From Novosphingobium sp. ST904 (GTDB lineage: Bacteria > Pseudomonadota > Alphaproteobacteria > Sphingomonadales > Sphingomonadaceae), in NCBI RefSeq assembly GCF_001298105.1, contig NZ_LGJH01000126.1, positions 1-49,722 on the forward strand: a stretch of 49,722 bases of DNA. The letters are read 5' to 3'. This document shows positions 34,496 through 44,751 of this stretch, piece by piece (position 1 is the stretch's first letter; the number at the start of each line of letters is the position of its first letter). The translations under genes and the position numbers were made by a program. The notes under the pieces were generated by a model. The model saw only the letters and a program-made list of their open reading frames with translations, did not search any database and was not told the DNA's origin.

Positions 34496-36846
34496 ATGGC
34501 CACTCACTACGGTCGCGCTGCATTTTTCCTATCTGTTTCCGCCTTGGCGCTGCCGGGTGTCGCCAAGGCGCAGGGGGCGGATGCCGCGGCGCCCCAGCAG
34601 GCTGCGCCCGAAGGGGTGGGCGATATCGTCGTCACCGCCCTGCGCCGCGCCTCGCGCGTGCAGGACACTCCGATCGCCATCACCGCGCTATCGGAAAAGT
34701 CGCTTCAGAACCTCGGCGCCACCGGCATCGCCGACATTGTGCGGCAGGTTCCCGGTCTCAACCTCATCGCGGCGAATCCGGCCGCACGCGCATCTCGATC
34801 CGCGGCATCCAGACTGCCGGCGAAAGCACGGTCGGCCTCTACTATGGCGAGACGCCGCTGACCGGACCGTCGGGCACCAGTTCCGATCCTTCGGGCGTAA
34901 CGCCCAACCTCAACCTCTTCGACGTGGAGCGGGTGGAGGTGCTGCGCGGGCCGCAGGGAACGCTGTACGGGTCGGGTTCGATGGGCGGGACGCTGCGGGT
35001 GATCTTCAAGAAGCCCGATCTCGCCAAGTACGAGGGCGCTGCCGAGATGGGAGCCGAAGCGGTAGAGCACGGCGAGTTCGGCTATTCGCTGAAAGGCGCG
35101 GTCAACGTACCTATCGTGAACGACGTGCTGGCCGCACGGCTGGTGCTCTATCGCCAGCAGAATCCGGGCTATGTCGACGATCCGACGATCGGCCGCAAGG
35201 ACCTCAACCGCTCGGTGCTCGAAGGCGGGCGTTTCCAGTTGGGCTTCCAGCCCACCGGCAACCTGAGCATGAACTTCATGACGATCCTGCAAACGCAGAA
35301 GTTCGGCGGGACTTCGCAGTGGGCACCCTCGGAGGGCGCGTTCATCTCGGCGCAGAAGGTGGCTTCGCCGGCTTACGACAAGTTGCAGCTCTATGCGCTG
35401 GAAACGAAGTGGGAAACGCCTGTGGGCACCCTGGCGCTGAACAATTCGTTCTATCGCTGGGATGTGCGGCAGACCAACGACAATTCGGACAACTATGCCA
35501 GCATCGCCGCTTCCAACCGCTACTGCGGCCTGTTCCAGAACACATACGCCGGCTCGCTGCTGCAAGGCACGAGCGCCGGGGCGACGACCAGCTCCGGCAC
35601 ATGCGCGGCCGATGCCGGCGGGCTGACATCGGCGCAGCTACGGCAGGACTATCAGAACTGGGCGGCCGCACAGCAGCCGATCGGCAATTACCAGCCGCGT
35701 TTCGTGCGCAACTTCGTGAATGAGCTGCGGCTCAGCTCCAGCGGGAAGGGGCCGTTCAGCTATACCGTCGGCCTGTTCCGGGAGGACCGCAACGACCGCG
35801 TCGACACGCTGGTGTTCGCGGGCATCCCCGCCACGGGCGAGCCGCAGCAGCCGGTCGTCGATCTCGGCTCGCGCTATGTGACGGACGAAGTGAAGCAGTC
35901 CGCCGTCTATGGCGAAATCAGCTACCGGATCTTCGAGCCGCTGACGGTGACGGCGGGCCTGCGATATTACGACTACAAGAAGACCGTTGGCGGCGAGAAC
36001 CTGGGCTACAACTACTTCAACGGCCAGGCGCCCAGCGCCTATCGGGAAGTTACTGCCGACGCCAATGGCCTTATCAAGAAATTCAATGTCGACCTGAAGC
36101 TCACGCCGGACATCATGTTCTACGCCACCGCTTCGCAGGGCTTCCGCCCCGGCGGTGCGAACCTGACGCCGGGCATCCCGGAATCGGCGCAGACTTACGC
36201 GGCGGATTCCCTGTGGAACTATGAGGCGGGCTTCAAGACCCAGTGGTTCGGTCGCAGGCTGACCTTCAATATCGACGGTTACCGGATCGACTGGAACAAC
36301 CTGCAAACCTCGGTCCAGGCGACGTACGGGAACTTCTCCTATATCGGCAACGTCGGTTCGGCACGCATCGAAGGCGTCGAGGTGGAAGCGAGCGCAACGC
36401 CGTTCTCCGGCCTCTACCTCAACGCCGCGTTCCATTATCTCAAGCCGCGCCTGACCTCCGACCAGATCAGCGCCGAGGTGACGGCCGCGGGCCGGAAGGG
36501 CGATATCCTGCCGCTGATCCCGCGCACCACGGCCAGCGCCGGCGCCGAATACAGCTTCCCGGCCTTCAACGACTTCACGGGGCTGCTGCGCGCCGACTGG
36601 ACCTATACCGGCAAGATGACCTCGCAGATCCGGCCTACCAATGCGCTCTACCGGGAGTTCGGGAAATATTCGATGGTGAACCTGCGCGTCGGCGTGCAGA
36701 ACGACCGGCTGGGCATGTTCCTCTATGTGCGCAACCTGTTCGACAAGATCGGCGTGAACACGATCTCCAGCGCGTCGGGCGTGCCCGACTACTGGGCGAC
36801 CACCGCACCGCGCACGATGGGCGCGACGATATACAGCAACTTCTAA
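34496..36846 (+). CDS. TonB-dependent receptor of peptidase operon (one-base break near 34784)
   Basis: About 783 residues after repair. The signal peptide MATHYGRAAFFLSVSALALP ends around GVAKAQG; the TonB-box-like region is GDIVVTALRR; the plug contains VQDTPIAITALSEKSLQNLG and, after the break, TRISIRGIQTAGESTVGLYY, then LNLFDVERVEVLRGPQGTLY. The barrel ends with MGATIYSNF, a terminal Phe. AATCCGGCCGCACG at 34776-34789 fits as AATCCGGCCGGCACG, one G missing. It lacks an STN domain; control seems to come from the divergent two-component system instead. M20 peptidase follows after 15 bases and an M14 carboxypeptidase further on, so peptides or amino-acid conjugates are the likely cargo. The ligand is not provable from sequence. 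Confidence 0.88.
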
Positions 36847-36861
36847 TCCAGGGGACTTGGG

Positions 36862-38139
36862 ATGCGTATCACATTGCTGGCGGCAACTGCCGCGCTCGCG
36901 CTGGCCACACCGGGGGCTCACGCGGCCACCGCGGAGGACAAGGCTGCCGCCACGCTGCTCGGCGGGGCGAAATTCGCCAAGGCCAGGGCCTCGCTCGAGG
37001 CCGACTACGACAGGATCATCCAGGACATCATTACCCTGACCGAGATCGAAGCTCCGCCGTTCAAGGAGGACGCGCGCGGCGCCGCCTACATGGCGATGCT
37101 CAAGGCCGAGGGCCTGACCGACGTGGAGCGTGACGAGGTCGGGAATGTCATGGGTCTGCGCAAGGGGACGGGTGGCGGTCCGCTGATCGTCGTCACCGCG
37201 CATCTCGATACCGTGTTCCCCGGCGGCACGAATGTGAAAGTGCGGCGCGAGGGCAATGGTCTTTACGCACCTGGCATCGGCGACGATACTTCCAGCCTGC
37301 CGGTCCTGCTCGCCTTCATTCGCGCGATGAAGCATGCCGACTACGCCACCAGGGCCGACATCCTGTTCATGGGCAACGTGGGCGAGGAAGGGCCCGGCGA
37401 CCTGCGCGGATCGCGCTATCTTTTCCAGAAGGGCAAGTACAAGGACAGGATCAAGTACTTCATCTCGTTCGAGCCGGGCGAACCCGGCCGTATCACCAAT
37501 GCCGGCACCGGGTCGCGCCGCTACAAGGTGACGTTCAATGGTCCCGGAGGGCATTCGATGGGGGACTTCGGGATCGTCAGCCCAGCCTTCGCGATGGCCA
37601 ATGCCATGGTCGCGTTCGGCAAGATCAAGGCGCCGGTGGAGCCCAAGACCGTCTACAACGTCGGCATCCTGGAGGGCGGCACTTCGGTCAACTCGATCCC
37701 CTTCGCCACCGCCATGACCATCGACATGCGATCCAACGGAAAACCTGAACTGGATGCGGAGGAAAAGCAGTTCCTGGCCCTGTTGCAGCCTGCAGTGGAT
37801 GCGGAGAATGCCGCGCGCTCGGTTGCGAAGGGCAAGATATCCTATGACGCCAAGCTGATCGGGGACCGCCCGGTCGGTACCACCGCGCAGGACGCCCGGA
37901 TCGTGAAGATCGCCGCTGCCGTCGCCCGGGGTGCGGGGGTGGAGCCGCGATACGGCGCCGGGTCAACGGACAGCAACATCCCGATGAGCATGGGGATCGA
38001 GGCGGTGACGCTCGGTTCCGGGTTCGAGACTTTCCGCGCCCACTCGCTGGAGGAGGGCATGAAGATGAACCCGCCCGAGGACCTGAAGAACATGGCGGTC
38101 GGTCTGGCAACGGTCCTGGCCCTCGCCGAAGCACGCTGA
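36862..38139 (+). CDS. Secreted M20-family metallopeptidase
   Basis: A 425-residue zinc-dependent exopeptidase with a signal peptide (first 21 residues, ending PGAHA), so periplasmic. Metal ligands are in place: His in VVTAHLDTVFPGG near residue 112, bridging Asp in PGIGDDTSSLPVL near 139, the catalytic/ligand Glu pair in NVGEEGPGDLRG near 174, and the last His in FRAHSLEEGMKM near 392. The lid-domain motif FNGPGGHSMGDFG supports a PepT/CPG2-like member that dimerises. It starts 15 bases after the receptor stop and ends before an intrinsic-type terminator. It would process peptides that arrive through the receptor; dipeptidase and carboxypeptidase activities are equally possible. Confidence 0.92.
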   Translation: MRITLLAATAALALATPGAHAATAEDKAAATLLGGAKFAKARASLEADYDRIIQDIITLTEIEAPPFKEDARGAAYMAMLKAEGLTDVERDEVGNVMGLRKGTGGGPLIVVTAHLDTVFPGGTNVKVRREGNGLYAPGIGDDTSSLPVLLAFIRAMKHADYATRADILFMGNVGEEGPGDLRGSRYLFQKGKYKDRIKYFISFEPGEPGRITNAGTGSRRYKVTFNGPGGHSMGDFGIVSPAFAMANAMVAFGKIKAPVEPKTVYNVGILEGGTSVNSIPFATAMTIDMRSNGKPELDAEEKQFLALLQPAVDAENAARSVAKGKISYDAKLIGDRPVGTTAQDARIVKIAAAVARGAGVEPRYGAGSTDSNIPMSMGIEAVTLGSGFETFRAHSLEEGMKMNPPEDLKNMAVGLATVLALAEAR

Positions 38140-38152
38140 CCCATCCTGACGG

Positions 38153-38185
38153 GGCGGGCCTTTTCCAGCGGCCCGCCGGCTTTTT
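38153..38185 (+). terminator. Intrinsic terminator after M20 peptidase gene
   Basis: GGCGGGCC, a 9-base loop and GGCCCGCC form an 8-bp stem, followed after GGC by five T residues. It starts 13 bases past the stop codon of the M20 gene. Transcription of the M14 gene therefore probably restarts or depends on read-through. Confidence 0.75.
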
Positions 38186-38275
38186 CCCTCGTTCGCGCAG
38201 ATTTCGAAACCCGCTCGGGCCACGCTTCTCGAAGCGCCGCCGTCCCTTGCCTGCTCACCGATCCGGAGTAACGCC

Positions 38276-41070
38276 ATGTCCCGTCGCAACCTGTTGCTTG
38301 CCGCCACGTGTCTTTCGCTCCCGCTCGTGCTTTCGGGGCCGGTTCTGGCTCAGGATGCGCCGCCGACGAGTGCTGCCGTCACCGCGCCCGAGAAAGTCGT
38401 GGGCGGAACGGTGGGCGCCGACTACTTCCTGGCCGACTACACCAGGATTTCAGCCTGGCTCATGCAGGTCGCCCGGGAAAGCGATCGCATCAAGCTTGTA
38501 TCCATTGGCAAGACTGCCGAGGGGCGCGAGCAGTACATGGCGGTCGTCTCCGCGCCGGACAACATCCGCAACCTCGACAAGTACCGCCGCATCGCGCAGC
38601 AGCTGGCGCTGGCCAAGGGCCTTGACGACGAAGCGGCGAAGACGCTTGCCGCAGAGGGCAAGGCGATGGTGTGGATGGACGCCGGGCTCCACGCCAGCGA
38701 GATCGTCAACGCGCAGAGCCATGTCCAGATCATCCACGAGATGCTGACGCGCAACGATCCCGAGACGCTGCGCCTGCTGGGCGACGACATCATGCTGTTC
38801 GTCTTCGCCAACCCGGACGGGCTGGAACTCGTCGCCGACTGGTACATGGCCGATCCGCACAAGCTGACGACGGACTCGATTCCGGTGCTTTACCAGAAGT
38901 ACATCGGCCACGATAACAACCGCGACAGCTTCGCCTCGACCCAGCCCGAGACGACCAACATGAACCGCGCCGGCTATCGCGAGTGGTTCCCGCAGATCCT
39001 CTACAACCAGCACCAGACAGGGCCGCTGGGCGCGGTGGTGTTCATTCCGCCGTTCCGCGATCCCTACAACTTCAACAACGAGCCGCTGGTCATCAACCAG
39101 ACCGACGTGGTCGGCCAGATGATGCATGCGCGGTTGGTGGCGAAGGGCATGGGCGGCTCGGCGATGCGTTCCGCCGCGCCATATTCGACCTGGTTCAACG
39201 GCGGCATCCGCACCATCGGCTACTTCCACAACCAGATCGGCATTCTGACCGAGATCATCGGCAATCCCACTCCGATGAAGATCCCGCTGGTTCCCGAAAA
39301 CCAGTTGCCAAGGCAGGACGAGGTTCTGCCGATCGCCCCGCAGGACTGGCACTTCCAGCAATCGCTGGACTACGTGAAGGAGATGGACCGGGCGATACTC
39401 GACTATACCTCGCGCTATCGGGAAACGATCCAGTACAACCGCTATGTCATGGGCCGGAACCAGATCGCCAAGGGCAGCACCGACAGATGGGTCGTCACCC
39501 CCCGGCGGCTGGATGCGGTACGGGAAGCAGCCAGGACGATGCCGCCGCCGGGGGCGGACGAGATCGGCAGCTACGGTTGGGGCAATGAGAAGGTCGTGCC
39601 CGCCAGCCTTTACAAGACCGTGCTCAACGCCCCCGACAAACGCGCGCCGCGCGCCTACATCATACCGGCGGACCGGCAGCAGGACATGCCGACGACGGTG
39701 CGTTTCCTCAATGCGCTCATCAAGACCGGGATCGAGGTGCAGCAGGCGCCGTCCGCCTTCACCTTCGAGGGCAGGAGCTATCCTGCGGGCAGCTATGTCG
39801 TGCGCAGCGATCAGGCGTTCCGTCCGCACGTGCTCGACATGTTTGAGCCGCAGGACCATCCGCAGGACTTCGCCTATGCCGGCGGCCGCCGATCAAGCCC
39901 TATGACATCACCGGCTATACCCTGGCCCTGCAGATGAACGTCGCGTTCGACCGCGTGCTCGATGCGCCGCCGCCCGCGTTCCCGCTCGTGCCGGAAGAGA
40001 TCGCCGCACCGCCACCGGGCCGGGTGCTGGGCTCGGGCGGGGCGGGCTGGATCGTCGATCACGGGGTGAACAACAGCTTCACGCTCACCAATCGTCTGCT
40101 GAAGGCAGGGTTGCCGGTGTTCTGGATGAAGGAGGGCCTGAGCGTGGACGGGCAGACGCTCGCCCCGGGTGCCTTGTGGATTCCCGCATCGGCCGGCGCG
40201 AAGGCCATCGTCTCCGCCGCTGTCGCCCCGCTCGGGCTCGATGCCCATGCCGTCGCGGCCAGGCCAGGGGGAGAGGCGGTTGCGATCAGGCCGGTGAAGA
40301 TCGGGCTCGTCGATATATACGGCGGCTCGATGGCCTCGGGCTGGACGCGCTGGATTTTCGAGCAGTACGAATTCCCTTACGAGCTGGTCTACCCACAGGC
40401 GCTCGACAAGGGTGGGCTGAAAGCGAAATACGATGTGCTCGTCTTCCAGAGCGACGTGCTCGGCCGGGAGGAAGGTCCCGTGCGCCCGCAGCCCGATGCC
40501 GAAACCATCCCGGCAGCCTATCGCAAGATGCTCGGCACGATCACGCCGGAGAAGACCTTCCCGCAAGTCGCCACTTTCGCAAGGGCGGGCGGCACCGTCA
40601 TCGCGGTAGGCAATGCCACGCGCATGGGCGAGCAGATCGGCGTTCCCGTCACGAACCTGCTTGCCCCGCGCGGGAGCGACGGCAAGCCGAAGAGGGTGTC
40701 CGCCAATACGTTCTACGTCCCGGGATCGATCCTGAGCGCGCAAGTCGACAGCGGCGATCCTCTGGCCTTCGGTGTCGCGCCCACGGTCAACCTCTTCTAT
40801 AACAACAACCCGGTGTTCCGCGCCGACGGGCCCGCCGTGCGCAAGGTGAGCTGGTTCGACAAGGACGACCCGCTCGTTTCCGGCTGGGCCTGGGGCCAGA
40901 AGCTGCTCAACGGCGGGGCGGGCATCGTCGAGGCCGGGCTCGGCAAGGGGCGGGTCTTCCTGATGGGCCCGGAAGTGACCCAGCGAGGCCAGCCTTTCGC
41001 AACCTTCAAGTTCCTGTTCAATGGCGTGCTGCTGTCGGGCAGCGATGCTGGGCCGGTTCCGGGGAACTGA
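38276..41070 (+). CDS. M14-family zinc carboxypeptidase, large secreted form (one-base break near 39886)
   Basis: About 931 residues after repair. It begins with a signal peptide (ending SGPVLAQD) behind GGAG. The peptidase domain at about 45-360 has the HxxE zinc pair in MDAGLHASEIVNAQS, NPDGLELVADWYM, substrate-binding HDNNRDSF, a third His in YNQHQTGPLGAVVFIPPFRD, and a late Glu in IGILTEIIGNP that suits the catalytic base. The 500-residue C-terminal region is less recognisable and includes a class I glutamine-amidotransferase-like fold hint (DIYGGSMASGWTRWIFEQYE, GTVIAVGNAT). The frame shifts at 39881-39890: GGCGGCCGCC fits as GGCGGCCCGCC, giving YAGGPPIKPYDITGYTLALQ. Together with the M20 enzyme and receptor it points to peptide degradation. 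Confidence 0.88.
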
Positions 41071-41158
41071 CCCCGGCCGCGCAGTTCATGCGGATTTGCG
41101 GCTTGCGGGCTTCGCTTGTGCCATCGGTTTGCGCTATGGCGGGCGAGGTTTGGAGAAT

Positions 41159-41539
41159 ATGATGAACAGTCCGTCGAAGGCATGGGATGGCGAACAGGTC
41201 CGCAAATGGCTGGAGCGCCGGTTCGAGGCTTCGAAGCTGGATCAGGCTGCGGCGGACAGGCGCGGCTACGAGGCGCAGGACGACTATGACAAGGCTGCTG
41301 CCGAGGAATGGGTCTGCCGTGCCCTGAAGGGGGCGGATTGCACGAACGAGCAGGCCGCGTTCGCGCAGCGGCTGAAGGAACTGATCGCTCAGGACGAGTA
41401 CCGGGTCACTGGCATCTACGACGATGCCCGGTTCGAGCGGCATGTTCGCGGGCAACTGCGAAAGGTGGCCAGGATGACCAAGGCAACGAGGGTTTCGAGA
41501 AGACCCTGCGCTATCAGTGATCGCTGCCCAGGGGGATGA
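41159..41539 (+). CDS. Hypothetical small charged protein
   Basis: A 126-residue frame starting ATGATG at 41159 with GGAG three bases upstream. It is rich in Ala, Glu, Asp and Arg (WLERRFEASKLDQAAADRRG, YEAQDDYDKAAAEEWVCRAL), predicted helical, with no signal or membrane helix. Near 41484 the adjacent frame gives a shorter and more natural end (EGFEKTLRYQ, stop at 41520), so the last residues may again be displaced by one missing base. No family recognised, and no clear functional link to neighbours. Confidence 0.55.
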   Translation: MMNSPSKAWDGEQVRKWLERRFEASKLDQAAADRRGYEAQDDYDKAAAEEWVCRALKGADCTNEQAAFAQRLKELIAQDEYRVTGIYDDARFERHVRGQLRKVARMTKATRVSRRPCAISDRCPGG

Positions 41540-41723
41540 AAAACCTGCTGCACCGCTCAGGAAAAATTCTATGATATCAACGAGATATAGAAGTACACCG
41601 GCACCCGGGACGTGATCCGGGGCACGGCTCCACGCCGACCCCGCGATGGCCCATATTGCCATTCAGGAATCGCCGGTCCTCAGGAAACGGCATGACCATC
41701 CGGCAATGGCGGGCCGCGCGGCG

Positions 41724-42211
41724 CTAGCCGTGCATCAGGGCTTCGAGTTCCTGTGGCGATTCCAGTACCGAGCCTTGGCCGAAGTGGTGCCGCCAAAGCC
41801 GGGCTCCCAGCGCGGCGACCGGTCCAGCGAGGATCCGACCGTCAGCCACTTCAGCATCGTGGGATGCAGGCCGGCGTCGAACAACATGAAGCCCGCGGCA
41901 AGGCAGCAGGTATCCGCCTGGATGCCGCACACCAGCACGCGCTCGACCCCTTCGTCTTTCAGATGGCGGATCAGTTCCGGCGGCGGCGAGTAGCCGTGCT
42001 TTACGAATAGTCTGCCGGTTTCGACCAGCGATTGATCATCGGGCGCCGGTTTCCATCCCAACTGCTTCCAGAACGGCGTGACGGTTTCGTCATGCCGCTC
42101 GACCGTCGCCACGGAGCGCATGGTGCGCGCGAGTTGCGCTGCGCCTTCGACCAGCCATTGGGGCGGGTTGAAGCTTGGCTGTATGTCGATGACGAGAAGG
42201 GCCTGTTCCAT
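41724..42211 (-). CDS. Isochorismatase-family hydrolase (one-base break near 41816)
   Basis: About 162 residues after repair, cytosolic. The cysteine-hydrolase triad is visible: Asp in ALLVIDIQPSF, Lys in GRLFVKHGYSPP, and the nucleophilic Cys in VLVCGIQADTCCLAAGF. The reading frame changes at 41811-41821 (GACCGGTCGCCGCG fits with one extra G), after which the C-terminus reads ALGARLWRHHFGQGSVLESP, ending ALMHG at 41724; without repair the protein ends in an unrelated tail. Members hydrolyse isochorismate, nicotinamide, ureidoacrylate or N-carbamoyl compounds, and the sequence does not distinguish among these. It is a single gene with no linked biosynthesis. Confidence 0.82.
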
Positions 42212-42247
42212 GAACCGGACTAACGGGCGCCGCGTAAAAAAGCTACC

Positions 42248-42568
42248 CTAGTTCCCGTCGGCGTCGACCACGAAGACCATCGGTTTTCCTCGGGATTCCG
42301 GCTCCCATCCGGCCATCAGGGCAGCGCGGATTCCCCGTGTGACGATCGCGTCGCTGATCTGGAGACGACCCCGTTGCAGGCCTTTGAGAAGGCGCTTCGG
42401 CGGCGGGAATTCCAGCAGTGCGCCGCGCTGGGTGTTCTTCTGTAGCAGGGACACGGTCATGCCCCTCCAGCCGTCGAAATCGCTCCACTGCGGCTCGCGT
42501 CGGAGTTCCCAGTCATATTGAAGCCCGTCAACGATGACCGAACCGGCAAGCCTGTTGTTGTGAAGCAT
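42248..42568 (-). CDS. Hypothetical protein
   Basis: A 106-residue frame from ATG 42568, preceded by AGAGG at 7 bases; another ATG at 42607 would add 13 residues. The sequence has VIVDGLQYDWELRREPQWSD and WRGMTVSLLQKNTQRGALLE, an alternating beta-like pattern, and ends VVDADGN. It lacks signal peptide and membrane segments. I do not recognise a family. The codon pattern resembles that of its neighbours, which supports a real gene. Confidence 0.6.
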   Translation of the reverse strand: MLHNNRLAGSVIVDGLQYDWELRREPQWSDFDGWRGMTVSLLQKNTQRGALLEFPPPKRLLKGLQRGRLQISDAIVTRGIRAALMAGWEPESRGKPMVFVVDADGN

Positions 42569-42654
42569 TTCGAGGCCTCTAGCATGGTTACGGCCGAACA
42601 CCATCACGCTAATCGGGCGAAGCGGAACTCGTCCACGCCGCCGAGGTCGTAAGC

Positions 42655-43085
42655 CTAGAACGCGCGGGTCATTCCGATCCTGATCGTGCGGGGGCGCAGC
42701 GGCGTGATCTGGTCTCGTTGCCCGACGCCGAACGGGTTGCCGTAACTGAAGGTGTTGCCGTGCGAATCCGTGACGTTGGCGATCGTCAGCGACAGGCCCA
42801 GCCTGTCGTGGTCAAGGCGTGCGGCAAGGTCGCCGGCCAGATAATCGCCCTGGGGAATGTCGAGGTAGGAGCCGACGCCAAGCCGCGAGGGGCCGACGTA
42901 GCGGAACGCCGCTTCCAGCCTCAGCCCGGTCCGCGATCCCCAGGTCGTTTCCCATGAGGCCGAGATAGATTTTTCCGTGAGGATGAAGCTCTCCGGCGGT
43001 GTCTCTGGGGTGAAGGTGCATGAGCACGTCAGCGATAGTCCGAGGCCTTGCTCCCCGCTCCACCACCGAGCCTTCCGGGTCGCAG
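42655..43085 (-). pseudogene. C-terminal remnant of a TonB-dependent receptor
   Basis: On the minus strand about 143 codons run without a stop and read as the end of a TonB receptor barrel: WWSGEQGLGLSLT, ETPPESFILTEKSISASWET, LRLEAAFRYVGPSRLGVGSY, a strand with DHDRLGLSLTIANVTDSHGN, and a final IRIGMTRAF with the terminal Phe. Nothing resembling plug, signal peptide or the first barrel strands lies upstream; similarity stops near 43085, where a palindromic region begins. There is no start codon in a sensible place. It is therefore a truncated receptor left by deletion or insertion, distinct from the four near-complete receptors in the window. Confidence 0.7.
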
Positions 43086-43169
43086 CGGACCAAGGTCCGC
43101 CCGGAAGGTCTGGACGGTTCGCAACGGAGAGGGCCGTGCTCGCGCGGCCCGCTCGTGCACCTTCACCCC
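43007..43169. repeat. Nested inverted repeats, 163-bp palindromic element
   Basis: Outer arms GGGGTGAAGGTGCATGAGC (43007-43025) and its complement (43151-43169) match at 18 of 19 positions. Centred between them, CCTTCCGGG (43071-43079) pairs with CCCGGAAGG (43101-43109), with CGGACC/GGTCCG inside. Both dyads share nearly the same centre (43088 and 43090). It covers the broken end of the receptor remnant, so a mobile palindromic element or deletion scar is plausible. Confidence 0.55.
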
Positions 43170-43195
43170 GGCGCTTCGATTTTCAGGACTATGCG

Positions 43196-43606
43196 ATGAA
43201 ACGATTCAAGATCCTTTCGTGCGCCGCCATGCTCGGACTGGGTTTCGCAGCGCCCGGCGCGCAGGCGCAGGGCTGGAACCCGCAAGACGATGCCCGGCAC
43301 GGCCGCACGGAGAACCTCGATCGCGGTTGGCACGGCGATCGCCGCGACTGGGAGCCGTCCAGGGCCTATGCCCCGGGAAAGAACGGGGAGCGCCGCCTCT
43401 CGCGCCGCGATACCGTGTTCAGGGGGCGTGACGGCCGCGCCTACTGCCGCCGCAGCGACGGCACGACGGGACTGGTCGTGGGCGCCGTGGGCGGCGCGAT
43501 CCTTGCGAAGCTGGCCGGCGGCCGGACGCTTGAATCGCTGGCCGCTGCGGGCGGCGGTGCATTGCTGGGCAGGGAGCTGGACCGCGGCAATGTGACTTGC
43601 CGCTAG
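43196..43606 (+). CDS. Exported glycine-zipper (17-kDa antigen-like) protein
   Basis: A 136-residue protein with a signal peptide (MKRFKILSCAAMLGLGFAAP, then GAQAQG) and a hydrophilic middle full of Arg, Asp and Trp (ENLDRGWHGDRRDWEPSRAY). A glycine-zipper hairpin (LVVGAVGGAILAKLAGGRTL, then AAAGGGALLGRELDRG) closes the chain, as in the Rickettsia 17-kDa surface antigen/YMGG family. No lipobox Cys follows the signal, so it is probably periplasmic or outer-membrane attached rather than a lipoprotein. Function unknown; such proteins are often linked to envelope stress. Confidence 0.8.
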   Translation: MKRFKILSCAAMLGLGFAAPGAQAQGWNPQDDARHGRTENLDRGWHGDRRDWEPSRAYAPGKNGERRLSRRDTVFRGRDGRAYCRRSDGTTGLVVGAVGGAILAKLAGGRTLESLAAAGGGALLGRELDRGNVTCR

Positions 43607-43615
43607 GAAAGCCAG

Positions 43616-44101
43616 TCACATGCCGAGTTCGCTAAGGCTCATGTGTTCATCCGGCCGCCTGCCGAGCGGCCAGCGGAACCGGCGGTCGGCTTCGGAGATC
43701 GGAGCGTCGTTGATGCAGGCGAAGCGCTTTTGCATCAGCCCGCCTTCGTCGAACTCCCAATTCTCGTTGCCGTAGGACCGGAACCAGTTGCCGCTGTCGT
43801 CATGCCATTCATAGGCGAAGCGCACGGCGATGCGATTATCGTGAAAGGCCCATAGTTCCTTGATGAGCCGATAGTCGAGCTCACGCTGCCACTTGCGGGC
43901 CAGGAACGCGACGATGGCCGCGCGGCCGTTCACGAATTCGGCGCGATTGCGCCACACACTGTCGGGCGTATAAGCCAGCGCGACCTTGCCGGGGTCACGG
44001 CTGTTCCAGCCGTCTTCGGCAAGGCGTACCTTTTCTGTCGCGGTTTCGAGCGTGAAAGGCGGCAGCGGCGGGCGGTGTTGTGCGAGGGTATCGTCCATCA
44101 T
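43616..44101 (-). CDS. DUF1348 / NTF2-like family protein
   Basis: A 161-residue cytosolic protein of the nuclear-transport-factor-2-like fold, DUF1348 type. Diagnostic stretches are [80 protein letters not shown], and [12 protein letters not shown] near the end. Family members are about 150-160 residues, so it is complete. Its ATG overlaps the stop of the upstream FMN-binding gene (ATGA), so both are made together. The biochemical role of DUF1348 proteins is not established. Confidence 0.85.
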   Translation of the reverse strand: MMDDTLAQHRPPLPPFTLETATEKVRLAEDGWNSRDPGKVALAYTPDSVWRNRAEFVNGRAAIVAFLARKWQRELDYRLIKELWAFHDNRIAVRFAYEWHDDSGNWFRSYGNENWEFDEGGLMQKRFACINDAPISEADRRFRWPLGRRPDEHMSLSELGM

Positions 44102-44727
44102 GCTTCTCCTTGCTCCTCCAGCCTGCCGCGCAGGGCGGCATTCTCCGCTTCCAGCTCGGCCATGCGCTCATGCAGCGGCCTCAGCGCCTGTTCGATTTCC
44201 TGTTCGGTAAAGCGCGGGGTGATGTGCTGCGGGCAATTCCAGTCGAACGCTTCCAGCCGCAGCCGGAAAATCCGTTCCGGCCGCGCCTTGTAGCCGGGGT
44301 CCAGCACGAGATCGGTCAGCGCCGCATCCGCGTCAAGCGACAGCTTTTCGACGTGCGCGTAGATCTTGAGTCTCATGCGCCTGGGGTAGTCCATCAGGAT
44401 CAGGCAGGCCCGGTCGTTCGCCGCGAGATTGCCCGTGCTGATATACTGGCGGTTGCCGCGATAGTCGGCGAATGCCAGCGTCCGTTCATCCACCATCTTG
44501 AGGAACCCGGCGGGGCCGCCGCGATGCTGGACATAGGGCCAGCCGTCCTCCGACACCGACCCCATGTAGAAGCTGTCGCGCGCGGCGATGAAGGCGGCCT
44601 CGTTCCTGGTGAAGCGGTCGAATTCGCGGTCGCCCTCGAAGTGGGCCCACTGCCGGTCGGCGCCCATTTCCGCCTGGGCCGCGCGGACGCTGGGCGTCAT
44701 GGCGATATCCAGAAATCCGTAAGACAT
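44098..44727 (-). CDS. Pyridoxamine 5'-phosphate oxidase-like FMN-binding protein
   Basis: A 209-residue split-barrel flavoprotein. [20 protein letters not shown] and [20 protein letters not shown] are the usual FMN-contacting parts, followed by [20 protein letters not shown]. The last 45 residues form a predicted coiled coil ([20 protein letters not shown]) that is not part of the core fold and may mediate assembly. It lies between a secreted hydrolase and the NTF2-like gene, all on the minus strand with 24- and -4-base junctions. It is probably an FMN-dependent reductase rather than vitamin B6 oxidase. Confidence 0.87.
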   Translation of the reverse strand: MSYGFLDIAMTPSVRAAQAEMGADRQWAHFEGDREFDRFTRNEAAFIAARDSFYMGSVSEDGWPYVQHRGGPAGFLKMVDERTLAFADYRGNRQYISTGNLAANDRACLILMDYPRRMRLKIYAHVEKLSLDADAALTDLVLDPGYKARPERIFRLRLEAFDWNCPQHITPRFTEQEIEQALRPLHERMAELEAENAALRGRLEEQGEA

Positions 44728-44751
44728 GATGTGTCTCCGATGTGAGGGCGG

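Noticed and set aside
10212..41070. Programmed ribosomal frameshifting to explain split genes
   Set aside because: The breaks differ in sequence, lack slippery heptamers and downstream structures, and affect unrelated families.
41540..41723. GC-rich partial palindromes after the hypothetical gene
   Set aside because: Arms are short and imperfect; no terminator or element could be supported.
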